A stretch of 5,021 bases of DNA. Origin: Peptostreptococcaceae bacterium. GTDB lineage: Bacteria > Bacillota_A > Clostridia > Peptostreptococcales > Acidaminobacteraceae. The notes under the pieces are model-generated. The model was not told the origin of the DNA. It saw only the letters and a program-made list of their open reading frames with translations, and searched no databases. Of the stretch, positions 1 to 5,021 are shown in pieces. The translations under genes were made by a program, and so were the position numbers. Position 1 is the stretch's first letter. Each line of letters begins with the position of its first letter. The stretch spans positions 1 through 5,021 of the forward strand of contig JABXKX010000168.1 of the NCBI GenBank assembly GCA_013619035.1, in the 5' to 3' direction.

Positions 1-196
1 TTTAATTGATTATTTTGCCATATCTCTTCCGGATTTTTTAATATTTGATGAGAATTTAAACAAAAAAAATCAAATTCATTGTTATTTCCTTATGTACTTA
101 GGCTATAAAGGGATGGGAGATGAAGAGAATGCACTTGTGTGTTATCAATCCATTCTTCATATGGAAAACAGTCATCAAGGCGTTATCAGTATTTAG
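1..196 (+). CDS. C-terminal end of a TPR protein, DUF5107-like (5' truncated by window)
   Basis: The frame beginning at base 2 is open from the window edge to a TAG at 194-196, giving 64 residues with no start inside the window. It begins LIDYFAISLPDFLIFDENLN. Residues 32-60 (YLGYKGMGDEENALVCYQ and onward) fit a tetratricopeptide helix pair: the Leu-Gly-x-x-x-x-Gly-Asp turn, the Ala of the second helix, and a closing segment ending HQGV. From memory, the pattern SLPDFL-(V/I)F-(D/E)-x-(D/N)LN followed by one TPR is typical of the C-terminus of DUF5107/TPR proteins, which often lie beside carbohydrate genes in Bacillota. The TPR assignment is fairly safe; the DUF5107 link is recall and less certain. 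The terminator immediately after the stop makes it the last gene of a separate upstream transcript, so co-function with the downstream operon is only suggested by proximity. Confidence 0.7.
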   Translation, partial: LIDYFAISLPDFLIFDENLNKKNQIHCYFLMYLGYKGMGDEENALVCYQSILHMENSHQGVISI

Positions 197-205
197 TATA
201 AAGTG

Positions 206-237
206 GAGGTTGGGTTATATAACTCAACCTCTTTTTT
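206..237 (+). terminator. Rho-independent terminator of the upstream gene
   Basis: Bases 206-216 (gaggttgggtt) pair with 221-231 (aactcaacctc) around a 4-base loop, atat. The 11-bp stem contains one G-U pair and is followed directly by six T residues (232-237). It starts 10 bases after the TAG of the TPR gene. It insulates that gene from the downstream operon, which must therefore have its own promoter. Confidence 0.93.
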
Positions 238-256
238 ATATAATAAATAATTTACT

Positions 257-300
257 TGTGAGTTCCGAATAGTATACATCTAAGATGTGAGAATTCCGAA
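257..300 (+). promoter_or_regulatory. Gapped direct repeat, candidate activator binding sites
   Basis: Copy one, TGTGAGTTCCGAA, is at 257-269. Copy two, TGTGAGAATTCCGAA, is at 286-300 and is identical apart from two extra A residues between the half-motifs. The TTCCGAA cores start 31 bp apart, close to three helical turns, so both would face the same side of the DNA. Copy two ends 6 bp before the proposed -35 at 307. Direct repeats abutting a poor -35 are the usual arrangement for AraC-family activators, and such a regulator is encoded at the end of this operon. The repeat itself is seen directly; the identity of the binding protein is inference. Confidence 0.55.
276..288. repeat. Small dyad ACATC-TAA-GATGT
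   Basis: A perfect 5-bp inverted repeat, acatc (276-280) and gatgt (284-288), flanks a TAA spacer. It lies between the two direct-repeat copies and its right arm overlaps the start of the second copy. It could be a second operator half-site pair or chance in AT-rich DNA. It is too short and lacks a T-run, so it is not a terminator. Confidence 0.35.
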
Positions 301-306
301 ATTATA

Positions 307-335
307 AAGACATATTTTAAGAAAAAAAATATAAT
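307..335 (+). promoter_or_regulatory. Sigma-70/SigA-type promoter of the sugar-acid operon
   Basis: The -10 is a perfect TATAAT at 330-335. Exactly 17 bp upstream is AAGACA (307-312), matching TTGACA at four of six positions. The spacer is A/T only except for one G. Transcription would begin near 341-343, giving a leader of about 30 nt before the TTG start at 373. A consensus -10 with a weak -35 next to upstream repeats suggests an activator-dependent promoter. No catabolite-repression (cre) site was recognised here. Confidence 0.65.
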
Positions 336-372
336 TAATATCAAAGAATGTAAAGTAAAAGGAGTTTTGATA

Positions 373-1203
373 TTGAAAAAAGCGGATTTAGTTATTGATA
401 TAAAAACCGACTTAGGAGAATGTCCAACATGGGATTATAAGAGTAAATGTCTATACTGGATAGATATCTATGGCTGTAAGATTTATAAGTATGATCCTGA
501 AACTGAAAAAATAAAAACCTGGAAAACTCCAAGTTCGGTAGGTTCTATTGCATTACATGAAGATGGTAACATGATTGTTGCTTTAACAGATGGCATCTAT
601 TATTTCGATTTAAACACAGGAGTATACACCTTGATTGGTGATGTTGCTTTTAATGAAAATATTAGGTTTAATGATGGCAAATGTGACCCAAAAGGTAGAT
701 TCTGGGTGGGTTCAATGGCTGTTGATCAAGAATCTTCAGATGCCTTTGAAGCAGGTGCGCTTTATAAAATGGATAAGAGGGTATTGAAGGAAATGATTAG
801 TGATGTCAGTATCTCAAATGGTTTAGCTTGGTGGCAATCAAGGATGTATTATATCGATACTTATACCAATGAAGTTGTTGCTTATGACTTTGATGAGACT
901 TTAGGAAACATTACAAATAAATCGTCATGTATCTCTTTTCAAGATGAGATTGGCAGTCCAGATGGTATGACAATTGATGAGGAAGGGATGTTGTGGATTG
1001 CTCATTGGGGCGGATACAAAGTTTCTAGATGGGATCCGAAGACCGGTAAGAAAATGGAAGAAATTAAAGTCCCGGCAGAAAACGTTACAAGTGTCACTTT
1101 TGGCGGCATACAGTTGAATGAATTATATATTACAACAGAAAAACAAGGTGTTTATAAGGCAACATTAGATATTAAGGGTAGAAATACTTTTTTAGTGAGA
1201 TAG
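373..1203 (+). CDS. SMP-30/gluconolactonase/LRE family sugar lactonase
   Basis: This is probably a cytoplasmic, metal-dependent lactonase that opens an aldono-lactone to the free sugar acid. The six-bladed propeller family signature is complete. Glu16 (in LGECP), Asn149 (in ISNGL) and Asp197 (in SPDGM) match the three metal ligands of SMP-30, and Arg98/Asn100 in RFNDGK match its substrate-binding pair. There is no signal peptide. At 276 residues it is slightly shorter than the usual 290-300 but ends in a normal family way (DIKGR plus a short tail). The start is placed at TTG 373 because AGGAG at 360-364 lies 8 nt before it; an in-frame TTG at 367 is only 2 nt from that site. It is the first gene of the operon and 17 nt from the dehydrogenase gene. 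The exact lactone cannot be read from the sequence. A calcium-regulatory or esterase role is unlikely in this context. Confidence 0.9.
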   Translation: MKKADLVIDIKTDLGECPTWDYKSKCLYWIDIYGCKIYKYDPETEKIKTWKTPSSVGSIALHEDGNMIVALTDGIYYFDLNTGVYTLIGDVAFNENIRFNDGKCDPKGRFWVGSMAVDQESSDAFEAGALYKMDKRVLKEMISDVSISNGLAWWQSRMYYIDTYTNEVVAYDFDETLGNITNKSSCISFQDEIGSPDGMTIDEEGMLWIAHWGGYKVSRWDPKTGKKMEEIKVPAENVTSVTFGGIQLNELYITTEKQGVYKATLDIKGRNTFLVR

Positions 1204-1220
1204 GATAAAAGGAGTGAAGA

Positions 1221-1982
1221 ATGACAAATAAAGTAGCGGTGGTCACTGGCTCGAGTCGTGGCATAGGAAAACAGATTGCAATTACATTAAGTGAAAATGG
1301 ATACGATGTTGTTGTTAACTATTACAGTGATAAGGCTAGCGCAGAGGAAGTATGTGAACTTGTTAGAAGTTCGGGTAGAAAATGCATTTGTATTAAAGCG
1401 AATGTTGGTAAAATGGATGAAGTTAAAGGTATGTTCGATTGTGTTTTCGAAGAATTTGGTCATGTGGACCTATTGGTGAATAATGCTGGTATCAGTTATG
1501 AAGCCCCTTTTCTTGAAGCATCAGAAGAGTTCTTTGATAAGATGACAAGTGTTGATTGGAAAGCTGTATTCTTTAGTTCACAGATTGTTGCTAATAAAAT
1601 GGTGGAAAAGAATATTAGTGGCACCATTATAAATATTGCATCGAATCAAGTTTATGGCTGTTGGCCAGGTGCCTCAGTCTATGCACCAAGCAAAGCTGCT
1701 GTGGTTCAATTTACAAAGAATGCGGCAATGGAACTTTCACATCATGGTATTCGAATGGTCGCAGTAGCACCTGGTTATACTGATGTCGGTTGGCCAGAAG
1801 ATGATATAAGACACCAAGCAGCTTCTAGATTACCTTTAAGAAGATTTGCAACGACTAAGGAAGTGGCAGAAGCAGTTCTATACCTTGCATCTGAGAAGGC
1901 TGGTTATATTACAGGAACTTGTTTAACGATAGATGGCGGTGCTACTTTACCAGTGGTAGCAAAAAATGATTTTGTGGATTAA
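1221..1982 (+). CDS. Classical short-chain dehydrogenase/reductase, likely sugar 1-dehydrogenase
   Basis: This is an NAD(P)-dependent oxidoreductase of 253 residues, the normal classical SDR length. The Rossmann motif TGSSRGIG (9-16) binds the cofactor and NNAG is at 87-90. The catalytic Ser141, Tyr154 and Lys158 (YAPSK) are present with the usual Ser-to-Tyr spacing of 13. The PG(Y)T turn (184-187) and the C-terminal ITG...IDGG strand (230-240) are also present. The position normally held by the tetrad Asn (VNLxG) reads VDWKA, giving Asp112. Arg13 in the glycine motif is compatible with NADP, but cofactor choice is unresolved. ATG 1221 has AGGAG at 1210-1214, 6 nt upstream. Lying between a lactonase and a sugar-acid dehydratase, it most likely oxidises an aldose at C1 to the lactone. 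An alternative is oxidation of the 2-keto-3-deoxy acid, as SDRs do in L-fucose and L-rhamnose routes. Confidence 0.88.
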   Translation: MTNKVAVVTGSSRGIGKQIAITLSENGYDVVVNYYSDKASAEEVCELVRSSGRKCICIKANVGKMDEVKGMFDCVFEEFGHVDLLVNNAGISYEAPFLEASEEFFDKMTSVDWKAVFFSSQIVANKMVEKNISGTIINIASNQVYGCWPGASVYAPSKAAVVQFTKNAAMELSHHGIRMVAVAPGYTDVGWPEDDIRHQAASRLPLRRFATTKEVAEAVLYLASEKAGYITGTCLTIDGGATLPVVAKNDFVD

Positions 1983-1994
1983 GAGGTGACTTCG

Positions 1995-3671
1995 ATGTCT
2001 AAACATGAATACTATAGTGAAATTTTAAGAGGCGATAAAGGGGCATTAAAAAGAGCCTTGTACAAATCGATGGGATTTACTGATAAGCAACTTAGAAAAC
2101 CAATTATTGCTGTTGTAAATTCATATACCAATGCTACACCGGGACACTTTAATTTAAATCAAATCAGTGAACAGGTAACAAAGGGTATTGAAAGTTCTGG
2201 AGGCACTGCGATGACTTTTTCTACCATTGCACCATGTGATGGGATTGCTGAAGGTCATGATGGCATGAGATATATTCTACCATCGAGAGATATTATTGCT
2301 TCATCTGTTGAATGTATGATGAGAGCACATAAATTTGATGGCATGGTCTTACTCGGATCATGCGATAAAATAGTACCCGGTATGTTGATGGCTGCTGCAA
2401 GATTGGATATCCCTTCGATATTCATCAATGGTGGACCCATGATGCCAGCTCAGTACAAAGGCAAACATTATGATGGAAACATTGTTACTGAAGCGATTGG
2501 TTGGAAACAAAAGGGTAAAATTTCAGAAGAGGAATTTGCATATATAGAAAGTATTGCCGAACCTTGTGCCGGTTCATGTGCTATGTTAGGAACTGCCAAT
2601 ACAATGGGGTGTTTAGCAGAAGCAATGGGAATGTCTTTATCGGGAAGTGCAACAATACCAGCAATTATGTCTAAACGATTGAGTGTTGCTTATGAAACTG
2701 GAGAAGCAATCATGAATCTGGTGTTTAATCAGATATCTGCTAGACAAATAATTACCAAAGAATCAATCGAGAATGCAATTATGGTGCTACTCTCTATTGG
2801 CGGATCGACCAATGCGGTGATGCATCTACAAGCCATATATCATGAAGCTGGATTGGGAAGTCTTTCTTTAGATGCCTTTGATGATTTAAGTCGTAAGATA
2901 CCTCAGCTTGCATCGATTTATCCTGCTTCTCCATATGATATGGTAGATTTTTATGAAGGGGGAGGTGTTCCGGCAGTAATGAAGGAACTGCTACCATTAT
3001 TGCATAGAGATACTATCACTGTTTCAGGTGAATCGTTAGAGAAAAATTTGGTCAACACAAAAGAAACAAGTAGAAGAGAAATGATTAAAAGCATAGAGGA
3101 ACCCTTCTCAAAAGAGGGTGGTTTGGCCATACTCAAAGGTAATTTAGCGCTTGACGGTTCTGTGGTAAAACCGGCTGCTATTCCAAAACATCTATTTAAG
3201 TTTTCTGGTAAAGCTAAAATCTTTAATTCAGAGCAAGAAGCGATTGATGGCATTCTTAATGGTGAAGTGATAGAAAATACCGCAGTTATATTGAGATATG
3301 AAGGTCCGAAGGGCGGACCAGGTATGCCTGAAATGTATCGTCCAATGAAATGTTTAGAAGGCATGGACTTATCAGATACTTGTATTATTGTGACGGACGG
3401 CAGGTTTTCAGGATCAAATAGAGGATGTTTTGTTGGACATATTTCTCCTGAGGCATTTGAAGGTGGGACCATTGCTTTGATTGAAGAGGGTGATGTCATT
3501 CAAGTCGATATTGATAAGCGTAGCATTCATCTTGCCGTGTCAGAAGATATTTTAGAACAACGAAGAAAAACTTGGATGCCACTGGTGAAGAAAGTGGATC
3601 AAGGATATTTAGAAATATATCAGAGAATAAGTAAATCTGCTGCAGCGGGTGCAGTCATAGATGTTAAGTAA
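1995..3671 (+). CDS. IlvD/EDD-family dehydratase, likely sugar-acid (aldonate) dehydratase
   Basis: This iron-sulfur dehydratase has 558 residues, within the family range. It likely removes water from an aldonate to give a 2-keto-3-deoxy sugar acid. Visible motifs are the N-terminal VVNSYTNATPGHF (35-52), TIAPCDG (77-83), GSCDK (121-125; Cys123 as cluster ligand, Asp124 and Lys125 as metal site), EPCAGSC (189-195; Cys195 as cluster ligand), GGSTN (269-273), RYEGPKGGPGMPEM (434-447; Glu436 a probable metal ligand) and TDGRFSGSNRG (467-477; Ser472 the probable catalytic base). The first cluster Cys of [2Fe-2S] members (PCN) is Gly50 here, as in E. coli IlvD. ATG 1995 is chosen because GAGGTG at 1983-1988 sits 6 nt upstream; an in-frame GTG at 1986 lies inside that site. 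The operon context argues against branched-chain amino acid synthesis, since no ilvBNC or leu genes are adjacent. The substrate is unknown. Confidence 0.9.
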   Translation: MSKHEYYSEILRGDKGALKRALYKSMGFTDKQLRKPIIAVVNSYTNATPGHFNLNQISEQVTKGIESSGGTAMTFSTIAPCDGIAEGHDGMRYILPSRDIIASSVECMMRAHKFDGMVLLGSCDKIVPGMLMAAARLDIPSIFINGGPMMPAQYKGKHYDGNIVTEAIGWKQKGKISEEEFAYIESIAEPCAGSCAMLGTANTMGCLAEAMGMSLSGSATIPAIMSKRLSVAYETGEAIMNLVFNQISARQIITKESIENAIMVLLSIGGSTNAVMHLQAIYHEAGLGSLSLDAFDDLSRKIPQLASIYPASPYDMVDFYEGGGVPAVMKELLPLLHRDTITVSGESLEKNLVNTKETSRREMIKSIEEPFSKEGGLAILKGNLALDGSVVKPAAIPKHLFKFSGKAKIFNSEQEAIDGILNGEVIENTAVILRYEGPKGGPGMPEMYRPMKCLEGMDLSDTCIIVTDGRFSGSNRGCFVGHISPEAFEGGTIALIEEGDVIQVDIDKRSIHLAVSEDILEQRRKTWMPLVKKVDQGYLEIYQRISKSAAAGAVIDVK

Positions 3672-3682
3672 TGGAGGGCAAT

Positions 3683-4372
3683 ATGATTTCTTGGAAAAAC
3701 GATGATGAATTATTTGAAATGATGAGAACCGATCTGTTTTCAGCTGTGATTGGTGATATTATGGATAAAATGAGACTGTTTAAACAATTTCTACCGGCAA
3801 AGGTACAACCCTTACATGATGATATGATTGTGGTTGGCAGAGCGATGACAGTTCTTGAAGCAGATGCATTTGAAGAACTGTCAAATGGTCATAATGAAAT
3901 TATGAAAAAACCTTTTGGATTGATGTTGGAAGCACTAGATGATCTAAAGAAAAATGAAGTCTATATCTGTACAGGCGCATCACCAACTTATGCTTTGTGG
4001 GGCGAGTTGATGAGTACAAGAGCTAAAATACTAGGATCTACAGGTGCTGTTGTAAACGGTTATTCTAGAGATACCAGAGGGATATTAGAGTTAGGGTTTC
4101 CAACTTTTTCATATGGTCGATATGCACAAGATCAAGGTCCAAGAGGAAAAGTAATCGATTTTAGAGTACCGATTGAAATAGAAGGTGTAAGAATCAATCC
4201 AGGCGATATTGTGTTTGGAGATCTAGATGGCGTTGTTATTATACCTCAGGAAATTGAAAAAGAAGTTATAACAAAAGCTTATGAAAAAGCACATGGTGAA
4301 AAAGTTGTTGCAGAAGCTATCGCAAATGGTATGGGTGCAAAAGAATCTTATGATAAATATGGTATAATGTAA
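3683..4372 (+). CDS. RraA-like protein, candidate 2-keto-3-deoxy sugar acid aldolase (HMG/CHA aldolase family)
   Basis: This 229-residue protein has the RraA-like fold, historically misannotated as demethylmenaquinone methyltransferase. Conserved elements are SAVIGDIMD (20-28), GRAMTV (52-57), Gly107-Glu108 of GELMSTRAK, the active-site stretch GSTGAVVNGYSRD (118-130) with Arg129-Asp130, PGDIVFGDLDGVVIIP (173-188), and a C-terminal helix ending YDKYGIM. In characterised HMG/CHA aldolases the Arg-Asp pair binds the pyruvate carboxylate and the divalent metal. It is longer than E. coli RraA (about 160), like the enzymatic members. Directly behind a sugar-acid dehydratase it is a plausible class II aldolase releasing pyruvate; this is inference. 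ATG 3683 has GGAGG at 3673-3677, 5 nt upstream. An in-frame ATG at 3671 overlaps the previous stop (TAATG) but has no good site. The short spacing suggests translational coupling. A decarboxylase role is an alternative. Confidence 0.82.
   Translation: MISWKNDDELFEMMRTDLFSAVIGDIMDKMRLFKQFLPAKVQPLHDDMIVVGRAMTVLEADAFEELSNGHNEIMKKPFGLMLEALDDLKKNEVYICTGASPTYALWGELMSTRAKILGSTGAVVNGYSRDTRGILELGFPTFSYGRYAQDQGPRGKVIDFRVPIEIEGVRINPGDIVFGDLDGVVIIPQEIEKEVITKAYEKAHGEKVVAEAIANGMGAKESYDKYGIM
4360..4368 (+). promoter_or_regulatory. Possible extended -10 promoter for the regulator gene
   Basis: TGGTATAAT is a perfect extended -10 (TGnTATAAT) and lies within the last codons of the RraA-like gene (YGIM-stop). 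No good -35 is seen 16-18 bp upstream, but extended -10 promoters do not require one. Transcription would begin near 4374-4376, leaving about 25 nt before ATG 4402. The hexamer partly reflects the codons for Gly-Ile-Met, so it may be chance. Confidence 0.3.
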
Positions 4373-4401
4373 TAAGATATGGAGTGAAAGGTTGAGAGTC
4401 G

Positions 4402-5021
4402 ATGGATAGTTTAATAATGGAGCTTTTGGAAAATGACAAGTATCATGTTGAAATAGATATTGTTGGAACATTTCAGTTTCCTTCAAGGTATCGATTTAAC
4501 TGTCATAAACATAAGAAGATTGAGATTAATTATATTAATAATGGTTACTGCATCATGGGTATTGAAGGTGAATATGTTTATCTTAAAAAAGGTGATTGTA
4601 TAATCATCTATCCAGGTGTGTCTCATTTCTTTGTTGTAGACGAAAGAAGAAGCTGTCGAATCACTCAATTGGAATTTATCATCAATGGACTGGAAGCATG
4701 TGAAATCGATGAAGATCTAATATTTCTTAACCTTTGCTTCAATAACTCAAAGAATTATACGAAACTCTATGATTGTAATGAAATCAAACTGGCAATTGAG
4801 AAAATTGATAGAAACAATAATATGATGGACGACTATAAAAATGCCATATCAAGATTGAATTTCATAGAACTATATTTCATTATTTCTAGATACATAAAGA
4901 AATCGCAAGTAGAGAAAAGTGATGTGAAAAATGTTAAAGTGAAACAAGTGATTAAATATATTCATGAAAATTTGAATATGAACTTGAACATTGAGGAAAT
5001 CTGTAATAAACATGATATCAG
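4402..5021 (+). CDS. AraC-family transcriptional regulator with N-terminal cupin sensor (3' truncated by window)
   Basis: An open frame runs from ATG 4402 to the window edge (206 residues), so the protein is incomplete. Residues 20-95 form a cupin-type effector domain. HKHKKIE (35-41) followed by Gly48 fits the cupin motif HxH-x3-E-x6-G, and GDCIIIYPGVSH (64-75) is the second motif ending at His75. A helical linker follows (about 125-175). VKQVIKYIHENLN (180-192) then IEEICNKHDI (197-206) match the first helices of the AraC DNA-binding domain; the rest, about 80 residues, lies beyond 5021. An in-frame TGA at 4393 makes ATG 4402 the first usable start. The ribosome site is mediocre (AAAGG at 4387-4391, 10 nt away). 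It is 29 nt after the RraA-like gene with no terminator between, so it is probably co-transcribed and the operon's own activator, sensing the sugar or an intermediate. Confidence 0.87.
   Translation, partial: MDSLIMELLENDKYHVEIDIVGTFQFPSRYRFNCHKHKKIEINYINNGYCIMGIEGEYVYLKKGDCIIIYPGVSHFFVVDERRSCRITQLEFIINGLEACEIDEDLIFLNLCFNNSKNYTKLYDCNEIKLAIEKIDRNNNMMDDYKNAISRLNFIELYFIISRYIKKSQVEKSDVKNVKVKQVIKYIHENLNMNLNIEEICNKHDI

Noticed and set aside
239..244. TATAAT just after the terminator
   Set aside because: The region 17 bp upstream is the terminator stem and loop with no -35 likeness, and it lies about 130 bp from the first start codon. The 307-335 pair is better spaced.
1291..1479. 62-residue plus-strand open frame within the SDR gene
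   Set aside because: It is an out-of-frame shadow of the SDR, whose own motifs (NNAG, YxxxK) cover the same bases.
2951..3499. 182-residue open frame on the minus strand
   Set aside because: It lies wholly opposite the conserved dehydratase gene and has no recognisable domain or credible ribosome site. It is an antisense shadow of a strongly conserved coding region.
1995..3671. Dihydroxy-acid dehydratase (ilvD) of isoleucine/valine synthesis
   Set aside because: The family cannot exclude it, but the lactonase, sugar-type SDR, RraA-like and AraC neighbours and the absence of ilv/leu genes favour a sugar-acid substrate.
373..3671. Sulfo-Entner-Doudoroff (sulfoquinovose) operon
   Set aside because: The same three enzyme families occur in that pathway, but no sulfolactaldehyde dehydrogenase, sulfoquinovosidase, sulfonate transporter or HpaI-type aldolase is seen in the window, so the substrate is left open.
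4223..4668. Two minus-strand open frames (87 and 61 residues)
   Set aside because: They are antisense to the end of the RraA-like gene and to the AraC gene, with low-complexity Phe/Ile/Asn-rich translations expected from reversed AT-rich coding DNA.
1..5021. CRISPR arrays, insertion sequences, tRNA/rRNA genes, attachment sites, phage or defence genes
   Set aside because: I read both strands and saw no repeat-spacer array, transposase motif, cloverleaf or long terminal inverted repeats. The window is nearly filled by metabolic and regulatory genes.

Overview
The window is AT-rich (GC roughly in the mid-30s percent by eye). It uses the standard genetic code (Trp is TGG, no internal TGA), has strong AGGAG-type ribosome binding sites, and all its genes run in one direction. 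This points to a low-GC Gram-positive-type bacterium (Bacillota, possibly the Erysipelotrichia/Turicibacter or Acholeplasma side). The sequence does not fix the genus.

Layout. Positions 1-196 hold the last 64 codons of a TPR protein that resembles the C-terminal part of DUF5107-type proteins. A clear intrinsic terminator follows at 206-237. The control region at 238-372 carries a gapped direct repeat (TGTGAG/TTCCGAA), a small dyad between its copies, and a promoter with a perfect TATAAT and a weak -35. Four tightly spaced genes follow: an SMP-30/gluconolactonase-type lactonase (373-1203), a short-chain dehydrogenase/reductase (1221-1982), an IlvD/EDD-family dehydratase (1995-3671) and an RraA-fold protein of the HMG/CHA-aldolase-like group (3683-4372). 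An AraC-family regulator with an N-terminal cupin (4402 onward) runs off the right edge inside its DNA-binding domain.

Reading. Dehydrogenase, lactonase and sugar-acid dehydratase are the first three steps of non-phosphorylative (Weimberg/Dahms/Entner-Doudoroff-like) oxidation of an aldose: sugar to aldonolactone to aldonate to 2-keto-3-deoxy sugar acid. The fourth gene occupies the slot where an aldolase is expected and belongs to a fold with known pyruvate aldolases. The inferred set could therefore complete the route to pyruvate plus an aldehyde. The sugar is not identifiable from the sequence; 6-deoxyhexoses, pentoses, hexoses and sulfoquinovose are all possible. The AraC protein is the likely local activator, and the direct repeat just upstream of the weak -35 is its candidate binding site.

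Three start codons are placed downstream of the longest possible open frame because only the later codon has a well-spaced ribosome binding site: TTG 373, ATG 1995 and ATG 3683.
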